Part shown: in pieces, positions 1 to 8,253 of the stretch | Position numbering within the stretch: the first letter of the stretch is position 1 | Layout of the letters: every line of letters begins with the position of its first letter | Origin: Pseudomonadota bacterium | Lineage (GTDB): Bacteria; Pseudomonadota; Gammaproteobacteria; Acidiferrobacterales; Acidiferrobacteraceae | DNA length: 41,846 bases | Assembly: GCA_021841585.1 (NCBI GenBank) | Contig: JAKBUS010000017.1 | Coordinates: 1-41,846, forward strand | Reading direction: 5' to 3' | Position numbers and translations under genes: made by a program | Notes under the pieces: model-generated | What the model saw: only the letters and a program-made list of their open reading frames with translations | Told to the model about the DNA's origin: nothing | The model's database searches: none

Positions 1-494
1 AGGCGGCGTTCATCGTCTGGTACACGCAGCAGCCCGCCCATGATAGAGCCCACACCGGCGGCGATTTGCGCTGTCGGACCTTCACGCCCCGCCGATCCGC
101 CCGAACCGATGGTGATGGCGCTCGCGAGACTCTTGACAAGCGGCACGCGCGGGCGGATGTATCCGCCGGTATCGTGAAAGGCGCGCACAGCGCCATCGGT
201 GCCATGACCCTCCGCCTCGGGCGCGAATGTGTAGACCAGAAAACCCGCAAGCAGTCCGCCGACAGTAGTCGCAACAGGAATAAACCAGTAGATATGGAAG
301 GCCGGCACCACCGGGTGCTTATAGGCGGCAGCCACCGTCAGGTAATGGTAGTGACCGAGCGGCTGGATGAGCAGCAACTCGCCCATGTGTAGGAGCCACA
401 AAAAAAATAGGGCGCCGGTACCGCCAACCAGCCCAAGTAGGACGGCGTAAAATACAAGCCGCCGGGAACGGTCAATGTTCTGTAACCACTGCAT
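1..494 (-). CDS. CLC-family chloride channel, N-terminal part (runs off window)
   Basis: An inner-membrane chloride channel or Cl-/H+ antiporter of the CLC family, cut by the left edge, so only about the first 164 residues are present. The reverse strand reads from ATG at 494 (MQWLQNIDRSRRLVFYAVLL) through two hydrophobic stretches to the CLC signature GSGGSAGREGPTAQIAAG. The GREGP core is the anion-selectivity loop typical of the family. AAGGA lies about 10 bases upstream of the ATG, and an in-frame stop lies roughly 30 bases upstream, so the start is well bounded. Ion specificity and any C-terminal CBS domains cannot be judged from this fragment. Confidence 0.9.
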   Translation of the reverse strand, partial: MQWLQNIDRSRRLVFYAVLLGLVGGTGALFFLWLLHMGELLLIQPLGHYHYLTVAAAYKHPVVPAFHIYWFIPVATTVGGLLAGFLVYTFAPEAEGHGTDGAVRAFHDTGGYIRPRVPLVKSLASAITIGSGGSAGREGPTAQIAAGVGSIMGGLLRVPDDERR

Positions 495-815
495 CAGCAG
501 GCGGTCCTTAGGAGATTGAGAAAACTAGTGCCGCCTACCGTCTTGCGCATATTGACTAAATCGGCAACCGCGGCGTCCGTATCCATGCCCTTATGGGTGC
601 GCGCTCGAGAATGTCTGTAGCTTCTTGTAAGCACGTATTGGTTTTCGGAATCAGGATCGGACTGCATGAATATATCCGGCCTCTCATGTACCCATCTACA
701 CGAGCCCTGATGACATTCGCTCGCACGGGCCTCGTAACTTGCTCGGTGTGAAATCGATCGTGCAGTTTATCAGGTTTACCCAGAAATAATGGACCCCAAT
801 TCTTGGACACTGGAT
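495..815. other. Gene-poor stretch with a possible IS3-type end
   Basis: No convincing gene is seen. Short open frames here have no recognisable composition or family. Bases 790-811 (TGGACCCCAATTCTTGGACA and flank) resemble the terminal repeat of IS3-type elements, directly abutting the IS701-type remnant at 816. This resemblance is from memory and no matching second end was found, so it is weak. The stretch is best read as debris of successive insertions. Confidence 0.35.
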
Positions 816-1253
816 TAATCTTACTGTGTCACAAAAGACAGGACATAATCGGGCCAGCTATGATCACGGGAGGCGCGGGCGCCATGGGAACCTTGGGTAG
901 GTTCGAGCGATATATGGAGACCTTGTGCGAACGACTGGGGCATGCGGATCGTCAGCGTGGCTTTATCGAATACAGCCAGGGACTCATGCTGCCGATTGAA
1001 CGAAACCCACGGGTTTCTCCTTGCAACACGCCTGAAAGCCCACGGTGGGTGTAAAAAACTCTACTCGATTACAAGTGTCTCTCTTACCCAAAGCCTACAC
1101 GCCGCGTGGCCGCCGGAAGAATGCAGCGCCACGTTCCCGACTCGATCGCCACGCTGCGCATTCTGTTGGCTGGCGCCATCGCTCGTGCACTCGCGCGCTG
1201 TCCTTGCTGCGGGTCCCAAAGCCCCGGGTACACTTTGTGACACAGTAAGATTA
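816..1253 (+). mobile_element. Internally deleted IS701-type element with perfect 20-bp inverted ends
   Basis: Bases 816-835 (TAATCTTACTGTGTCACAAA) and 1234-1253 are exact reverse complements of each other and bound 438 bp. Just inside the left end, about 861-1008 read a transposase N-terminus (GTLGRFERYMETLCERLGHA, then GLMLPIERN), the pattern seen in IS701-type DDE transposases. The reading frame then breaks. Just inside the right end, 1129-1239 reads a transposase C-terminus (HVPDSIATLRILLAGAIARA, then RCPCCGS) whose TGA stop lies in the right inverted repeat. Full elements of this type are near 1.4 kb, so about two thirds of the gene is missing. No obvious target-site duplication is seen. 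It cannot transpose alone, but the ends look intact. Confidence 0.75.
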
Positions 1254-1266
1254 GGGCACATCTGAT

Positions 1267-1959
1267 CTAACCCCCCCCATTTCGACAAGCGCAGGATGCC
1301 GAAACGGGGTTTTGCCAGGGCGGACCACCCAAATGCACCGTTGCGCCCCGATGGGGCTTTATTTCTTTGTTCGGGAGGCCTTTTATGGCCTGAAACCCGA
1401 TTTCCGGACGGATTACGCCCTTAAGGGTCGCAACAGCCGTCGGCGCACAAGGTACAGATTGGCCAGCGCGCAGGTGACAAAGAGCCGGTGGGCGTTCTTT
1501 TCGAGACCCTGGTAGTGGACCTGAGGCGAAAGGGAAGGCGCCCTTGATGACGCCAAAGACGTGCTCGACGCGACTGCGGATTTGCGACTTCACGAGATTC
1601 TTGGCGCGTTCCACCTCATTCACGACCCCCTTATACCTATAGTGGCGGTTTGGGAGGTCACGGGCCTTCGGCGCCTGCGCCTGGATCACCGCATCCTGAC
1701 CCCGATACGCCGAGTCACCCCATACTCTGGTCTCTTCGCCATGGAGGAGATCGGGCAGGATGGTGGCGTCATGAACGTTCGCCGCAGTCGCCACTACGGA
1801 ACCCTCATCCGTTCGCAGGTCTGCGGCCACTTGGTAAGCCGGAACTCCAGAAAATTCTGTCGGGACATGCCTGTGATGGGGTTTTTGGTTTGCTGTTATA
1901 TGGGGTAGACCCAATACCCGCGCCACCAGCCGCCATCTGGACCTCGCTAGGCTTCCCAC
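1267..1959 (-). pseudogene. Decayed IS5-type transposase
   Basis: The reverse strand holds the catalytic middle of an IS5-family DDE transposase: VATAANVHDATILPDLLHGE, then WGDSAYRGQDAVIQAQAPKA, then RSRVEHVFGVIKGAF. After that last motif the family continues with a tail like RYRGLEKNAHRLFVTCALAN. Here an equivalent of that tail appears only in another frame, so a frameshift lies near 1510-1530. The N-terminal part is also scrambled: the residues before DLRTDEG do not follow the family pattern. The open frame of 230 residues is therefore a relic, not a working transposase. Inverted ends for this element were not identified. Confidence 0.8.
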
Positions 1960-2165
1960 GGATTGATCACTGATGCACTGGTTGCCTCATAGGGGGCAGT
2001 GTCGCGTGATCTCACGATGAAGCCCCGTGAAGCTGCAATCGCGGCGATGGAGCCGTCGGGCATTGGAAATCCTCGCCGGCTAGTCTTGGCCGTCACTGCC
2101 AGTTCGGCATAGCGCCGTACAGCATCGGTATCGAATGGCAGCACTCGACCTTTAAAGAATCCCAT
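1947..2165 (-). pseudogene. VapC/FitB-like PIN-domain toxin, C-terminal remnant
   Basis: The 72-residue segment from ATG at 2165 reads GFFKGRVLPFDTDAVRRYAE, then a degenerate middle, then RDTAPYEATSASVINPWEA before TAG. This is the C-terminal half of PIN-domain toxins of the VapC/FitB type, where RDTxxYEAxGxxVINPWE is a hallmark. The first half, carrying the early catalytic aspartate, is missing. The frame continues upstream to 2234 but that sequence does not resemble the family. No VapB-type antitoxin is next to it. It is most likely dead, truncated during the insertions that made the adjacent transposon relics. Confidence 0.7.
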
Positions 2166-2255
2166 CAGACCGTCATAGGGGTGGCGATCGCTTTTCGTCG
2201 GACCTCCCTGCGGATCGGGATCGGGTTGAGACACGAATCGGCGACGCCTCGTCTG

Positions 2256-4307
2256 CTAGCGAATCGTCATACCCGGCCGCGCGCCCTCGCCGGGCTCTAG
2301 GACTACGAGGCCGTCGCTGTCGGATGCCGCCAGGACCATGCCCTCGGATACGCCAAAGCGCATCTTGCGGGGCTTCAGGTTGGCCACGCACACCACTAGG
2401 CGCCCCACGAGGTCGGCGGGCGTGTAGGCGTGGCGGATGCCGGCAAAGACCGTGCGCGTGCGGCCCTCGTTCAGGTCCAGGGAGAGCTTGAGAAGTTTGT
2501 CGGCGCCTTCCACAAAGTCGGCCGCCACGACCCGCGCGACGCGCAGGTCGATGCGCGCGAAATCTTCCGCGGATATGACGCCAGCCGCCGCCTCCGCCGC
2601 GGGCGCTGCCGGCTGGCCCGCCGGTGGCGTCGATGGCGCGCGCGGTGCCGGGTCCGCACCCTCCGTATTATCGATCAAGGGCGCGAGGTCGGTAGATTCG
2701 ATGCGGCGCATGAGGTGCGTGTAGGGCTTTATCGTGCAAGACAGGCGCGGGGTCTTGATGCTCTCGAAATCGAGTTCGGGCCCGCCGAGCCAGGTCTCGA
2801 CCCGTGCCGCTGTCTGCGGAAGGATGGGTTTGAGATAGGCGATCAGGACGCAGAACAGGTTCAGGGTCTGGGTGCAGATCGCCTGCAGCTCGGCGCCTCG
2901 CTCGGGTGCGCGTGCGATCTCCCAGGGCCTGGCCTCATCCACATAGCGGTTGGCGCGGTCGGCCAAGTCCATGATGGTCTTTACGGCGCGGCTGTATTCG
3001 CAGGCCTCGTAGCAGGCCTCCACGGTCTCGCCCGCCTTCAGGAATTCGGTGTAGAGCGGTGCGTCCGGCAGGATCTCGCCCAGGGTGTTGTCGAGGTGCT
3101 TGGCGAGCAGCTGCGCCGAGCGGCTGGCGATATTGACAAGCTTGCCGACGAGGTCGGCGTTTATGCGCGCGCGAAAGTCATCGAGATTGAGGTCGATGTC
3201 CTCGATGCCGTTGTTCAGTTTGGCGGCGAAGTAGTAGCGCAGATATTCCGCTGGCAGGGTGTCGAGGTAGCGGCGCGCGGTGATGAAGGTTCCGCGCGAC
3301 TTCGACATTTTCTTGCCGTTTACGGTGAGAAAGCCGTGCACATGGATGGTTTTCGGGCGCGTGAAATCGGCAGCCTCCAGCATGGCCGGCCAGAATAGCC
3401 CGTGGAAGTTCAGGATGTCCTTGCCGATGAAGTGATGGATCTCGTATTGCGACCACTGCGCCCGGACGTCGTCGATGGCAAGCGCGCGATCCTCGAGCCG
3501 CGCGCGCAGTTGCCAGAAGGTTGCGATGTAGCCGACCGGCGCATCCAGCCAAACATAGAAGTACTTGCCAGGCGCCCCCGGGATCTCGAATCCGAAGTAG
3601 GGCGCGTCGCGACTGATGTCCCAGTCGGTGAGGCCTTCGTTCAACCATTCGGCAAGCTTGTGGCCCGCCTCCCGCGAAAGGGCGTCGCCGGCCGTGAAGG
3701 CCTTCAGGTTGTCCGCGAAGTCGCCGAGCTTGAAGAAGTAATGCTCGGAACTTCTGGTGACGGGTGTGGCCCCGCTCAAGGCCGAGACCGGATTGATGAG
3801 ATCGGTCGGCGCGTAGGTCGCGCCGCAGGCCTCGCAGGAATCCCCGTATTGATCGGCGGCGTGGCAGCGTGGGCACTCGCCGCGGATGAAGCGATCCGGG
3901 AGGAACAGCCGCTTGACCGGGTCGAATGCCTGTTCGATGGCGCGCACGGCAATATGGCCGCCGGCCTTGAGCCTCCCATAGAAGTGCTCGGAAAGGACGC
4001 GGTTCTCATCGCTGTGGGTGGAGCCGAAGCGGTCGAAGGATATGCCAAAGTCGGTGAAGTCGCGTAAGTGTTCCGCAGCCACGCGGGCGATGAGCTGTTC
4101 CGGCGAGATCCCCTCGGCCTGCGCCTTAAGCATGATAGGCGTGCCGTGGGTGTCGTCCGCACACAGATAATAGCAAACCCGACCGCGCAGGCGCTGGTAG
4201 CGGACATAGATATCGGTCTGGATATATTCGACCAGGTGGCCGATATGGATGGACCCGTTGGCGTACGGCAAGGCGCTCGTCACCAGGATCTTGCGGTCGT
4301 TTGGCAT
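2256..4307 (-). CDS. metG: Methionyl-tRNA synthetase
   Basis: Charges tRNA-Met with methionine in the cytoplasm. The 683-residue product has the HIGH motif at residues 21-24, a zinc knuckle with Cys145, Cys148, Cys158 and Cys161, and the KMSKS loop at 333-337. The C-terminal ~110 residues ([20 protein letters not shown] onward) are a Trbp111/EMAP-type tRNA-binding domain that dimerises the bacterial enzyme. The open frame extends 63 codons further upstream, but the start at 4307 is preferred: [18 protein letters not shown] matches the usual N-terminus and GGGGA lies just upstream. It is divergent from mrp, the common gammaproteobacterial arrangement. Confidence 0.97.
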   Translation of the reverse strand: MPNDRKILVTSALPYANGSIHIGHLVEYIQTDIYVRYQRLRGRVCYYLCADDTHGTPIMLKAQAEGISPEQLIARVAAEHLRDFTDFGISFDRFGSTHSDENRVLSEHFYGRLKAGGHIAVRAIEQAFDPVKRLFLPDRFIRGECPRCHAADQYGDSCEACGATYAPTDLINPVSALSGATPVTRSSEHYFFKLGDFADNLKAFTAGDALSREAGHKLAEWLNEGLTDWDISRDAPYFGFEIPGAPGKYFYVWLDAPVGYIATFWQLRARLEDRALAIDDVRAQWSQYEIHHFIGKDILNFHGLFWPAMLEAADFTRPKTIHVHGFLTVNGKKMSKSRGTFITARRYLDTLPAEYLRYYFAAKLNNGIEDIDLNLDDFRARINADLVGKLVNIASRSAQLLAKHLDNTLGEILPDAPLYTEFLKAGETVEACYEACEYSRAVKTIMDLADRANRYVDEARPWEIARAPERGAELQAICTQTLNLFCVLIAYLKPILPQTAARVETWLGGPELDFESIKTPRLSCTIKPYTHLMRRIESTDLAPLIDNTEGADPAPRAPSTPPAGQPAAPAAEAAAGVISAEDFARIDLRVARVVAADFVEGADKLLKLSLDLNEGRTRTVFAGIRHAYTPADLVGRLVVCVANLKPRKMRFGVSEGMVLAASDSDGLVVLEPGEGARPGMTIR

Positions 4308-4498
4308 ACTATTTCCCCAGAGGAAAGCAAAACGGTAACAGGTTGGAGGGGCGTGGCCAAGTTCGGCGCGTGGCCTCATGGGGGCCGGGCGCGTCGGTCT
4401 TGCCTGCGCCCGGCGACCGGTTTCGGTTTTGGTCGACAAGGTGTAGGATGCCGAGCCTAAACTGAGTGGTTCGGTAGGGCTTTCAAGGAGTAGCACAG
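4308..4498. promoter_or_regulatory. Divergent metG/mrp intergenic region
   Basis: A 191-base gap between two divergent housekeeping genes must hold both promoters. AAGGAG at 4485-4490 is the ribosome-binding site of mrp. I could not pick a convincing -35/-10 pair for either direction, and I see no tRNA or riboswitch-like structure. Confidence 0.45.
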
Positions 4499-5590
4499 AT
4501 GGCGGAAATTTCCCAGCTTCAGGTGGAAACGGCCTTGAAAGAGGTCATAGATCCCTATTTGGAGCAGGACCTCGTGACGGCAAAGGCCATCAAGGGGATT
4601 GCCGTCGACGGCGACACGGTGTCGGTCGAAGTCGTCCTCGGCTATCCGGCGAAGGGCGTGAAAGACGCCTTGGCCGGGCGCTTGCGCGAGAAAGTGCTGG
4701 CGATCAAGGGGGTCAAGACCGCGCACGTGACGGTCGACTCGCGGATCGTGACGCATGGCGTGCAGAAGGGGGTCAAGCCCATACCCGGGGTCAAGAACAT
4801 CATCGCCGTGGCGTCCGGCAAGGGCGGCGTCGGTAAGTCCACGACCGCCGTCAATCTCGCCTTGGCCTTGTCGGCGGAGGGTGCGCGGGTCGGCATCCTG
4901 GACGCGGACATCTATGGGCCGAGTCAGCCGCGCATGCTGGGCTCGCGGGCCAAGCCCGAGTCCAAGGACGGGCGGCGCATGGAACCGGTCCCGAGCTACC
5001 ACCTGCAGTCGATGTCCATAGGCTACCTGATCGACGAAGAGACGCCCATGATCTGGCGCGGGCCCATGGTCACGCAGGCCTTGGAGCAGTTGTTGCGCGA
5101 CACCAACTGGCAGGACCTCGACTATCTGGTCGTCGATCTGCCGCCGGGCACCGGCGATATCCAGCTGACGCTCGCCCAGAAGGTGCCGGTGACGGGCGCG
5201 GTGATCGTCACGACCCCCCAGGACATCGCCCTGCTCGACGCCCGCAAGGGCTTGAAGATGTTCGAGAAGGTTGAGATCCCGGTGATCGGCATCATCGAAA
5301 ACATGAGCACCCATATCTGCAGCCAATGCGGCCATGAGGAGCACATATTCGGGGCCGGTGGCGGGCTCAAGATGGCCGAGCAGTACGATGTCGATTTTCT
5401 CGGGTCCTTGCCGCTCGATCTGCGCATTCGCGCCGACACCGATGGCGGACGGCCGACGGTCGTGGCCGATCCCGAGGGGCGGATCGCGCAGATCTATCGC
5501 GAGATCGCGCGGCGGGTCGCGGGGCGGTTGGCGTTGATGAAGAAGGATTTCTCGGCGGGCTTCCCCAACATCGTCATTCAAAATACCTGA
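4499..5590 (+). CDS. mrp: Mrp/ApbC iron-sulfur cluster carrier ATPase
   Basis: A 363-residue P-loop ATPase that carries and delivers Fe-S clusters in the cytoplasm. Residues 1-80 form the MIP18/DUF59-like domain. The deviant Walker A motif is GKGGVGKST at 107-115. The DLPPGTGD motif follows at 213-220. The CxxC pair that binds the bridging cluster is Cys274 and Cys277 ([11 protein letters not shown]). The length is normal for the family and the start follows AAGGAG by eight bases. Its position between metG and dcd is conserved in gammaproteobacteria, and the 45-base gap to dcd suggests co-transcription. Confidence 0.96.
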   Translation: MAEISQLQVETALKEVIDPYLEQDLVTAKAIKGIAVDGDTVSVEVVLGYPAKGVKDALAGRLREKVLAIKGVKTAHVTVDSRIVTHGVQKGVKPIPGVKNIIAVASGKGGVGKSTTAVNLALALSAEGARVGILDADIYGPSQPRMLGSRAKPESKDGRRMEPVPSYHLQSMSIGYLIDEETPMIWRGPMVTQALEQLLRDTNWQDLDYLVVDLPPGTGDIQLTLAQKVPVTGAVIVTTPQDIALLDARKGLKMFEKVEIPVIGIIENMSTHICSQCGHEEHIFGAGGGLKMAEQYDVDFLGSLPLDLRIRADTDGGRPTVVADPEGRIAQIYREIARRVAGRLALMKKDFSAGFPNIVIQNT

Positions 5591-5635
5591 CGGCGCCGGG
5601 GTCCGGGGGAGGGGCCGGCACAGTCCGGGCGAGAC

Positions 5636-6934
5636 ATGAGCATAAAATCCGATAAATGGATCCGGCGCATGGCGCGGGATCATGGCATGATCGAGCCATT
5701 CGAGCCCGGTCAGGTGAGATCGCGCGCCGGCGAGCGCCTCGTCTCTTTCGGGACGTCGAGCTACGGCTACGATATCCGTTGCTCGAACGAGTTCAAGATC
5801 TTTACCAACATCAACTCCGCGATCGTCGACCCGAAGAACTTCGATGCCAACAGCTTCGTCGACTTCCGCGGGGAGGTATGCATCATCCCGCCCAACTCCT
5901 TTGCCCTGGCGCGTACCGTCGAGTACTTCCGCATCCCGCGCAATGTCCTCACGATCTGCCTCGGCAAGTGCGTGACCGGCGATACGCGCGTGCTCGATGC
6001 CGATAGCGGCGCCTATCGGCCGATCGCCGCATGGGGCGCGGCGCGGCGCACTGCGGCCCTGGGGCCTGGGGGGATGCGCAGGGCCCGGGTATCGGCGTTC
6101 GCGGCCCACGGGGTGAAGCCCGTGTGGCGCCTTACCACGCACAGCGGTCTGTCGGTCACGGCCACCGCCAACCACCCGTTTCTGACCCCCAGGGGCTGGG
6201 TGGCGCTTGCGGATCTCGATGTCGGTGATGAACTCGCGGCGGCGGTCTCGGCGCCGTTTTTCGGGACCGTGCCGCTGGCTGCGCCCGAACGGCTGGGGCG
6301 GCTTGTGCGCGCGCAGCTGCAGGCGGGCACGCTAAGCGCCATTCCGGATGCCGTATTCCGCGCGCCGCGCTCAGACCTCGCGCGCTTTTTCGCGGCGATC
6401 ATGGATACGCGCTGGGGCGAGGGTCTGCGCGCCACGGCTACGGCGGTGGACGATCTCCGCCACCTCGCGACCCGTCTCGGCTACCCGTGCCGGACGATCA
6501 GGGAAGGGCGGGAGGCGCGCCTGTTGATGCATGAGGAGGCGCGGACGCGGCTCGCCAACGGCACGGACGGCGCCGAGGCGCGGGAGTCGATCGCATGGGA
6601 CCGGATAATCACCATCGAGTCTGCGGGGGAGGCACCGGTCTACGACATCGAGGTCCCCGGGGTCCACAATTTTCTCGCCAACGGGCTTGTCGTTCATAAT
6701 TCGACCTACGCGCGCTGCGGCATCATCGTCAACGTGACGCCCTTCGAGCCGGAGTGGGAGGGCCACGTCACGCTCGAGTTCTCGAACACCTCGCCGCTGC
6801 CGGCAAAGATCTATGCCAATGAGGGCGTGGCGCAGGTGATCTTCTTTGAGGCCGACGAGCCCTGCGAGACCTCCTACAAAGACCGCGGCGGGAAGTATCA
6901 GGGGCAGAAGGGCGTGACCCTCCCCAAGACCTGA
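5636..6934 (+). CDS. dcd: dCTP deaminase precursor interrupted by an intein
   Basis: Deaminates dCTP to dUTP, feeding dTTP synthesis; Dut at 12084-12551 would act next. The 432-residue precursor consists of an N-extein (residues 1-111, ending TICLGK), an intein (112-355) and a C-extein (356-432, starting STYARCGIIVNVTP). Joined exteins give 188 residues, a normal Dcd length, and restore the GKSTYARCG motif. The catalytic Glu of VTLEFSN becomes residue 137 of the spliced protein, close to E. coli Glu138. Because the insertion splits the active-site motif, the unspliced protein should be inactive. There is no frameshift or stop. Codon use inside the intein is like its neighbours. Confidence 0.95.
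   Translation: MSIKSDKWIRRMARDHGMIEPFEPGQVRSRAGERLVSFGTSSYGYDIRCSNEFKIFTNINSAIVDPKNFDANSFVDFRGEVCIIPPNSFALARTVEYFRIPRNVLTICLGKCVTGDTRVLDADSGAYRPIAAWGAARRTAALGPGGMRRARVSAFAAHGVKPVWRLTTHSGLSVTATANHPFLTPRGWVALADLDVGDELAAAVSAPFFGTVPLAAPERLGRLVRAQLQAGTLSAIPDAVFRAPRSDLARFFAAIMDTRWGEGLRATATAVDDLRHLATRLGYPCRTIREGREARLLMHEEARTRLANGTDGAEARESIAWDRIITIESAGEAPVYDIEVPGVHNFLANGLVVHNSTYARCGIIVNVTPFEPEWEGHVTLEFSNTSPLPAKIYANEGVAQVIFFEADEPCETSYKDRGGKYQGQKGVTLPKT
5969..6700 (+). mobile_element. Intein in Dcd, 244 residues, with eroded LAGLIDADG endonuclease
   Basis: A protein-splicing element encoded in frame within dcd. It starts with the nucleophile Cys112 (CVTGDTRVLDADSG, block A) and has a block B TxxH motif at Thr177-His180 (TANHPFLTP). 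It ends with blocks F and G (VYDIEVPGVHNFLANGLVVH then Asn355), followed by Ser356 as the +1 extein nucleophile. All residues expected for class 1 splicing are visible. Between blocks B and F lies about 120 residues. IPDAVFRAPRSDLARFFAAI then MDTRWGE recalls the second LAGLIDADG helix, but the second acidic residue and glycine context are changed. The homing endonuclease is therefore probably dead and the element fixed. Confidence 0.9.
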
Positions 6935-7080
6935 GCGTAGCCGTCCCGCCCGCCACAACCGGTCCTGTCTCCCCAAGCCCCTGTCGAAGCCCGCGGCCGC
7001 CTAGCCATCGTGGGCCCCGTGTCGCGCCGTCATCCAGAGAACCCGCACGGATCGCCATGCCCGCCATTTACGCGCCATGC

Positions 7081-7103
7081 GTTATGTAGTATTACTACAT
7101 AAC
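7081..7103. promoter_or_regulatory. Palindromic ModE-type operator upstream of modE
   Basis: A 23-base near-perfect palindrome: GTTATGTAG and CTACATAAC flank TATTA, with only the central base asymmetric. It sits 20 bases upstream of the modE start. ModE operators in other bacteria are AT-rich palindromes with TAT-ATA-like arms ending in AACG. The resemblance and the position suggest autoregulation by molybdate-bound ModE. Binding itself is inferred. Confidence 0.65.
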
Positions 7104-7122
7104 CACATATCGGAGTGGGCTT

Positions 7123-7926
7123 ATGAAGGGGCAGGAAGCGCCGCATCCCTCGGTCATGCGCCTCGTGGCGGAATCGGATGGGCGCCGCGGCAAGGGGCGC
7201 ATCGAGCTCTTGGAAAAGATCGCGGAGCTCGGATCGATCTCGGCCGCCGCCAAGGCCCTGGGGCTTAGCTACAAGAGTGCTTGGGAGGCCGTCGACGCCA
7301 TGAATAACCTGGCCGCCACGCCCCTGGTGGCGCGGGTTTCGGGGGGCAGGCGCGGTGGGAGCACGGCGCTCACTCCGTTCGGTCTGCAGGCCCTGTCGGC
7401 GTTCCGGCGGCTCGAGGGTGAATACCAGCGTTTTCTCGAGGCGTTGCAGGGACGCGAGGATTTCGAGCGCTTCTTTGGCCTGATGAGGAAACTCGACATG
7501 AAGACCAGCGCGCGTAACGAATTCCTCGGCCGGGTCAAGACGGTGAAGAGGGGTGCGGTCAATGCCGAGGTGGTGCTCGATATCGGCAACAATCTCGCCT
7601 TGGTGGCCATCATCACAAACGAGAGCGTGGACAATCTGGGGTTGGCCCTCGGGGTCGAGGCCTATGCGCTCATCAAGGCCCCGTGGGTCATCGTAACCTC
7701 TGCGGCAAGCCCGGTCAGGACCAGTGCCCGCAATACCTTGTGCGGGATCGTGACACGCTGTCAGACGGGCGCAGTCAATGGCGAGGTGGTGATCGAACTG
7801 GAGAGCGGCAAGAGCATCGCCGCCATCATAACGAACGAAAGCATCGAGAACCTTCAACTGAAGGAAGGCGTACGCGCCTGCGCCCTGATCAAGGCTTCGC
7901 ACATCATTCTCGCGGTCAGCGCCTAG
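7123..7926 (+). CDS. modE: ModE-type molybdate-responsive regulator with two Mop domains
   Basis: A 267-residue DNA-binding regulator that senses molybdate or tungstate. Residues ~20-110 form a LysR-like winged helix (GKGRIELLEKIAELGSISAA then KALGLSYKSAWEAVDAMNN). Two tandem Mop repeats follow, ~128-190 and ~198-262. Both begin SARN, carry the GAVNxEVV core and end ALIKAxxxIL. This is the full-length E. coli ModE architecture. GGAG precedes the ATG by nine bases. The palindrome just upstream is probably its own operator. The oxyanion-binding protein 330 bases downstream is a likely target, although no operator copy was found directly before it. Confidence 0.94.
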   Translation: MKGQEAPHPSVMRLVAESDGRRGKGRIELLEKIAELGSISAAAKALGLSYKSAWEAVDAMNNLAATPLVARVSGGRRGGSTALTPFGLQALSAFRRLEGEYQRFLEALQGREDFERFFGLMRKLDMKTSARNEFLGRVKTVKRGAVNAEVVLDIGNNLALVAIITNESVDNLGLALGVEAYALIKAPWVIVTSAASPVRTSARNTLCGIVTRCQTGAVNGEVVIELESGKSIAAIITNESIENLQLKEGVRACALIKASHIILAVSA

Positions 7927-8253
7927 GTCGGACCCAGGGCGTCCTTGACGCAAATCGGCTGTGCACCCGGCCTTTCGCGCGCTATTCAAGGGTACGCGCC
8001 AGCGGCCTTGACAAGAGAAGAGCGATCGAACAACCACCAGGAAGGCGGCGCGATCGAAGCGGGGCCGGGCAACGGCCATGGCCTATGGCAAAAACGCGCC
8101 AGCCTTCACCGGGTTACGCATGCCGTGGCGGAGACCTTGATGCCGGTCTTGGCAAGCGCCGCGCTTTTAACCGCTTTAGCGGGTTGAGAGTGTCACGCCA
8201 TAAACGCCCGTAATCGGGCAAACGCGGCAGGACATTTACAGGAGGGGTCAGTC
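7927..8253. other. Gap between modE and the binding-protein gene
   Basis: I see no credible gene in these 327 bases; an 80-codon open frame at 7945-8187 has no family resemblance and no ribosome-binding site. GCCCGTAATCGGGC at 8206-8219 can form a five-pair hairpin with a TAAT loop, without a U-run. AGGAGG at 8240-8245 is the ribosome-binding site of the next gene. I looked for a molybdenum-cofactor riboswitch pattern and did not find one. Confidence 0.4.

Noticed and set aside
672-686. A ~14-base match (TATATCCGGCCTCT) shared with about 41784-41797
   Set aside because: A match of this length is expected by chance in 42 kb, and neither copy sits at a recognisable element end.
556-810. An 84-residue reverse open frame in the left gap
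   Set aside because: No ribosome-binding site, no family pattern, and it runs into transposon debris.
1267-1959. Calling this an intact transposase because the frame is 230 codons long
   Set aside because: Family sequence switches frame near the C-terminus and the N-terminus is scrambled.
4457-6175. A 572-residue open frame on the reverse strand opposite mrp and dcd
   Set aside because: It mirrors two strongly recognised genes; its composition (His/Arg/Asp-rich) is what high third-position GC produces antisense. No family resemblance.
7945-8187. An 80-residue open frame after modE
   Set aside because: No motif, no ribosome-binding site, and low-quality amino-acid make-up.
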